Origin: CAVQCJ01 sp963849365
GTDB taxonomy: Bacteria; Actinomycetota; Actinomycetes; Prado026
Assembly: GCA_963849365.1 (NCBI GenBank)
Contig: CAWKHA010000004.1
Location: 1,054,001-1,118,000 of the forward strand
Length of the DNA: 64,000 nucleotides
Direction: 5' to 3'
The position numbers and the translations under genes were made by a program. Below are positions 62,647-64,000 of this stretch, in pieces. The first letter of the stretch is position 1. Each line of letters begins with the position of its first letter. The notes beneath the pieces are model-generated. The model did no database searches and was not told where the DNA came from. It saw only the letters and a program-made list of their open reading frames with translations.

Positions 62647-63129
62647 TCAGCGGCAGTCATCGCCCGCGGTCAGGTGCGCGAGCGCGGCCTCGCAGATCCG
62701 CCGCAGCTGCCGGACCTGCGCGCCGCTGAGCTGGTCGAAGAAGTTCTCGCGCACGCACTCGACGTGGCCCGGAGCCGCAGCCTCGAGCGCCGCCCGGCCC
62801 GCGTCGGTGAGCACGACGAACGCGGTACGCCGGTCCGTCGGGCAGGGCCGGCGGGTGATCCAGCCGGCCTCCTCCAGCCGGGTCAGCGCGTGCGACGTGC
62901 GGCTCGGCGAGTAGTCCAGGGCGGCGGCCAGGTCGCTGACCCGCGCCGTCGACTCCGGGTGGTCCGAGAGCCGCGCCAGGATCCCGTAGTACGTGTGCGG
63001 CATGCCGGCGTCGCGTTGCAGCTGCCCGTCGAGATCGCGCTGGAGCAGGTGCGTCATGAGCAGGTACGACCGCCAGGTCGCGGCTTCCTCGTCGTCCAGC
63101 CACCTCGCTGTGGCGGTGTCCTCGGGCAC
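62647..63129 (-). CDS. MarR-family transcriptional regulator
   Basis: A protein of about 160 residues with the MarR winged helix: PHTYYGILARLSDHPESTAR, VSDLAAALDYSPSRTSHALT, then RLEEAGWITRRPCPTDRRTA with FVVLTDAGRAALEAA. The start is taken as a GTG at 63129 (VPEDTATARWLDDEE); the frame is open further upstream but runs into the neighbouring gene in another frame. It lies 41 bases after the quinone oxidoreductase on the same strand, so it likely senses a phenolic or quinone-like compound and regulates that gene. Confidence 0.88.
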   Translation of the reverse strand: MPEDTATARWLDDEEAATWRSYLLMTHLLQRDLDGQLQRDAGMPHTYYGILARLSDHPESTARVSDLAAALDYSPSRTSHALTRLEEAGWITRRPCPTDRRTAFVVLTDAGRAALEAAAPGHVECVRENFFDQLSGAQVRQLRRICEAALAHLTAGDDCR

Positions 63130-63170
63130 GGCGCAGACAGTAGCGAGGGTGCGGCCGCCCGGGGCCGGGA

Positions 63171-64000
63171 TCACCCGACCTGGACGAGGACCTTTCCGAC
63201 CGCGCCCCGCTCGACCGCGTCGTGCGCGTCCGCCACGTCGTCGAGAGCGAACACGTGCCGGGGCAGCTCGCGCAGCGAGCCGTCCGCGAGCGCCGAGGAG
63301 ATGTCGGCCACCGCGTGCGCGATCTGCGATGGCGCCAGCGTGTACACCAGCACGAACCGCAGGGTGACGTTTCCGGTCATCAGGCGGCGCGTCGGGACGG
63401 TGGGGTCGGCGTCCTCGGAGGCGTACGTGACGACGGTGCCACCGCGGCGCAGCACCGACAGGTCTGCGTCGAGGTTCGCGCCCAGCGCCACGTCCACCAC
63501 CCGGTGCACGCCGTCGGGAGCGGCGGCCGCGAGCGCGTCGAGGAAGCCGGGCCCGGTGTAGACCAGCGCAGCCTCGGCCCCGGCCGCCAGCGCGAGCTCG
63601 CCCTTGGCCGTCGAGCTCACCGTCGTGACCACGCGGGCGCCACCCCACCGGGCGAGCTGGGTCGCGGCGTTGCCCACGGCGCCGGCGCCGCCGGTGACCA
63701 GCACCGTGCGCCCGTCCACCGGCCCGTCGCCGAGGACACAGTGGTGCGCGGTGATGTACGGGATGCCCAGACCCGCGCCCTGCTCGTACGTCGCGGTGTC
63801 TGGCAGCCGCACCGCCTGGTCGGAAGGCACCACGGTGTACTGCGCCGCGGTCCCGTGCGGGCGCTCCCTTGCGGCGTGGTAGACCCACACACGCTCGCCG
63901 AGGCGACCGGGGTCCACACCGTCGCCGACCGCGTCGACATCGCCCGCGCCGTCCTGGCCGGGGACCTGGAACGCCCACGGGAGCGGCCCGCCGGCCGCCC
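63171..64000 (-). CDS. NADPH:quinone oxidoreductase-like MDR protein (partial)
   Basis: The last 276 residues of a zinc-independent medium-chain dehydrogenase/reductase are present; the start lies beyond the window. Visible are VPGQDGAGDVDAVGDGVDPG at the edge of the catalytic domain, then ERVWVYHAARERPHGTAAQY, the nucleotide-binding VLVTGGAGAVGNAATQLARW near the middle and HRVVDVALGANLDADLSVLR. The last block is VFALDDVADAHDAVERGAVG. No catalytic zinc Cys/His set is seen, consistent with the quinone reductase branch. A MarR gene follows and may control it. Confidence 0.9.
   Translation of the reverse strand, partial: AAGGPLPWAFQVPGQDGAGDVDAVGDGVDPGRLGERVWVYHAARERPHGTAAQYTVVPSDQAVRLPDTATYEQGAGLGIPYITAHHCVLGDGPVDGRTVLVTGGAGAVGNAATQLARWGGARVVTTVSSTAKGELALAAGAEAALVYTGPGFLDALAAAAPDGVHRVVDVALGANLDADLSVLRRGGTVVTYASEDADPTVPTRRLMTGNVTLRFVLVYTLAPSQIAHAVADISSALADGSLRELPRHVFALDDVADAHDAVERGAVGKVLVQVG

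Overview
The window is chromosomal DNA from a very high-GC actinobacterium. Codon third positions are strongly G/C, GTG and TTG starts are common, and many gene junctions overlap as ATGA or GTGA. Typical actinobacterial families are present: DUF222-HNH, SARP/BTAD, DUF2510, a form I CO dehydrogenase and a Streptomyces-like contractile injection system. The genus cannot be fixed from the sequence; a soil actinomycete of the Frankiales/Geodermatophilales/Kineosporiales sort would fit.

Layout. 0-7 kb: small hypothetical genes, a ChrB-domain protein, a DUF222-HNH gene with a probable 3' frameshift, and a minus-strand operon (SDR, D-threonine aldolase/D-serine dehydratase-like enzyme, RidA) that looks like D-amino-acid catabolism. 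7-32.5 kb: a contractile injection system (CIS) locus. Its long plus-strand operon encodes a DUF4255 terminator, two sheaths, two tubes, a CIS tube/LysM-like protein, a split hub and spike, gp25, gpJ-like and gpI-like baseplate proteins, a tape measure protein, an AAA+ ATPase and several unassigned proteins. It is flanked by a divergent Cys-rich protein with a His/Asp tail, a SARP regulator and an Imm7-like gene. The first sheath gene carries eight single-base frameshifts and one in-frame stop within about 730 bp, so the locus is either inactivated or misassembled there. No capsid, terminase, integrase or lysis genes occur, so it is not a prophage.

32.5-38 kb: an APH-family kinase, an amidase, and a C45 acyltransferase/ATP-grasp pair. 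38-42 kb: a Zur-like Fur protein divergent from a zinc ABC transporter (binding protein, ATPase, two permeases), with a Zur-type palindrome between them. 42-47 kb: a UBP zinc finger, a degenerate EAL protein, an acyltransferase-like protein and a membrane GGDEF-EAL protein. 47-51.7 kb: a TetR/MMPL divergent pair, an OsmC protein, a broken allene-oxide-cyclase-barrel gene and a VOC protein.

51.7-59.8 kb: a form I aerobic CO dehydrogenase operon, coxM-coxS-coxL followed by maturation genes: XdhC/CoxF fused to a His-rich linker and YHS domain, a CoxD-type MoxR ATPase and a CoxE-type VWA protein. It is divergent from a LysR regulator with a symmetric palindrome midway between them. 59.8-64 kb: a two-component system, a DUF2510 membrane protein, and a MarR regulator behind a quinone oxidoreductase that runs off the window.

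The most notable items are the CIS locus with its broken main sheath and unusual Cys-rich accessory proteins, and the XdhC-His-YHS fusion, whose metal-binding domain suggests a role in building the CuMo active site.
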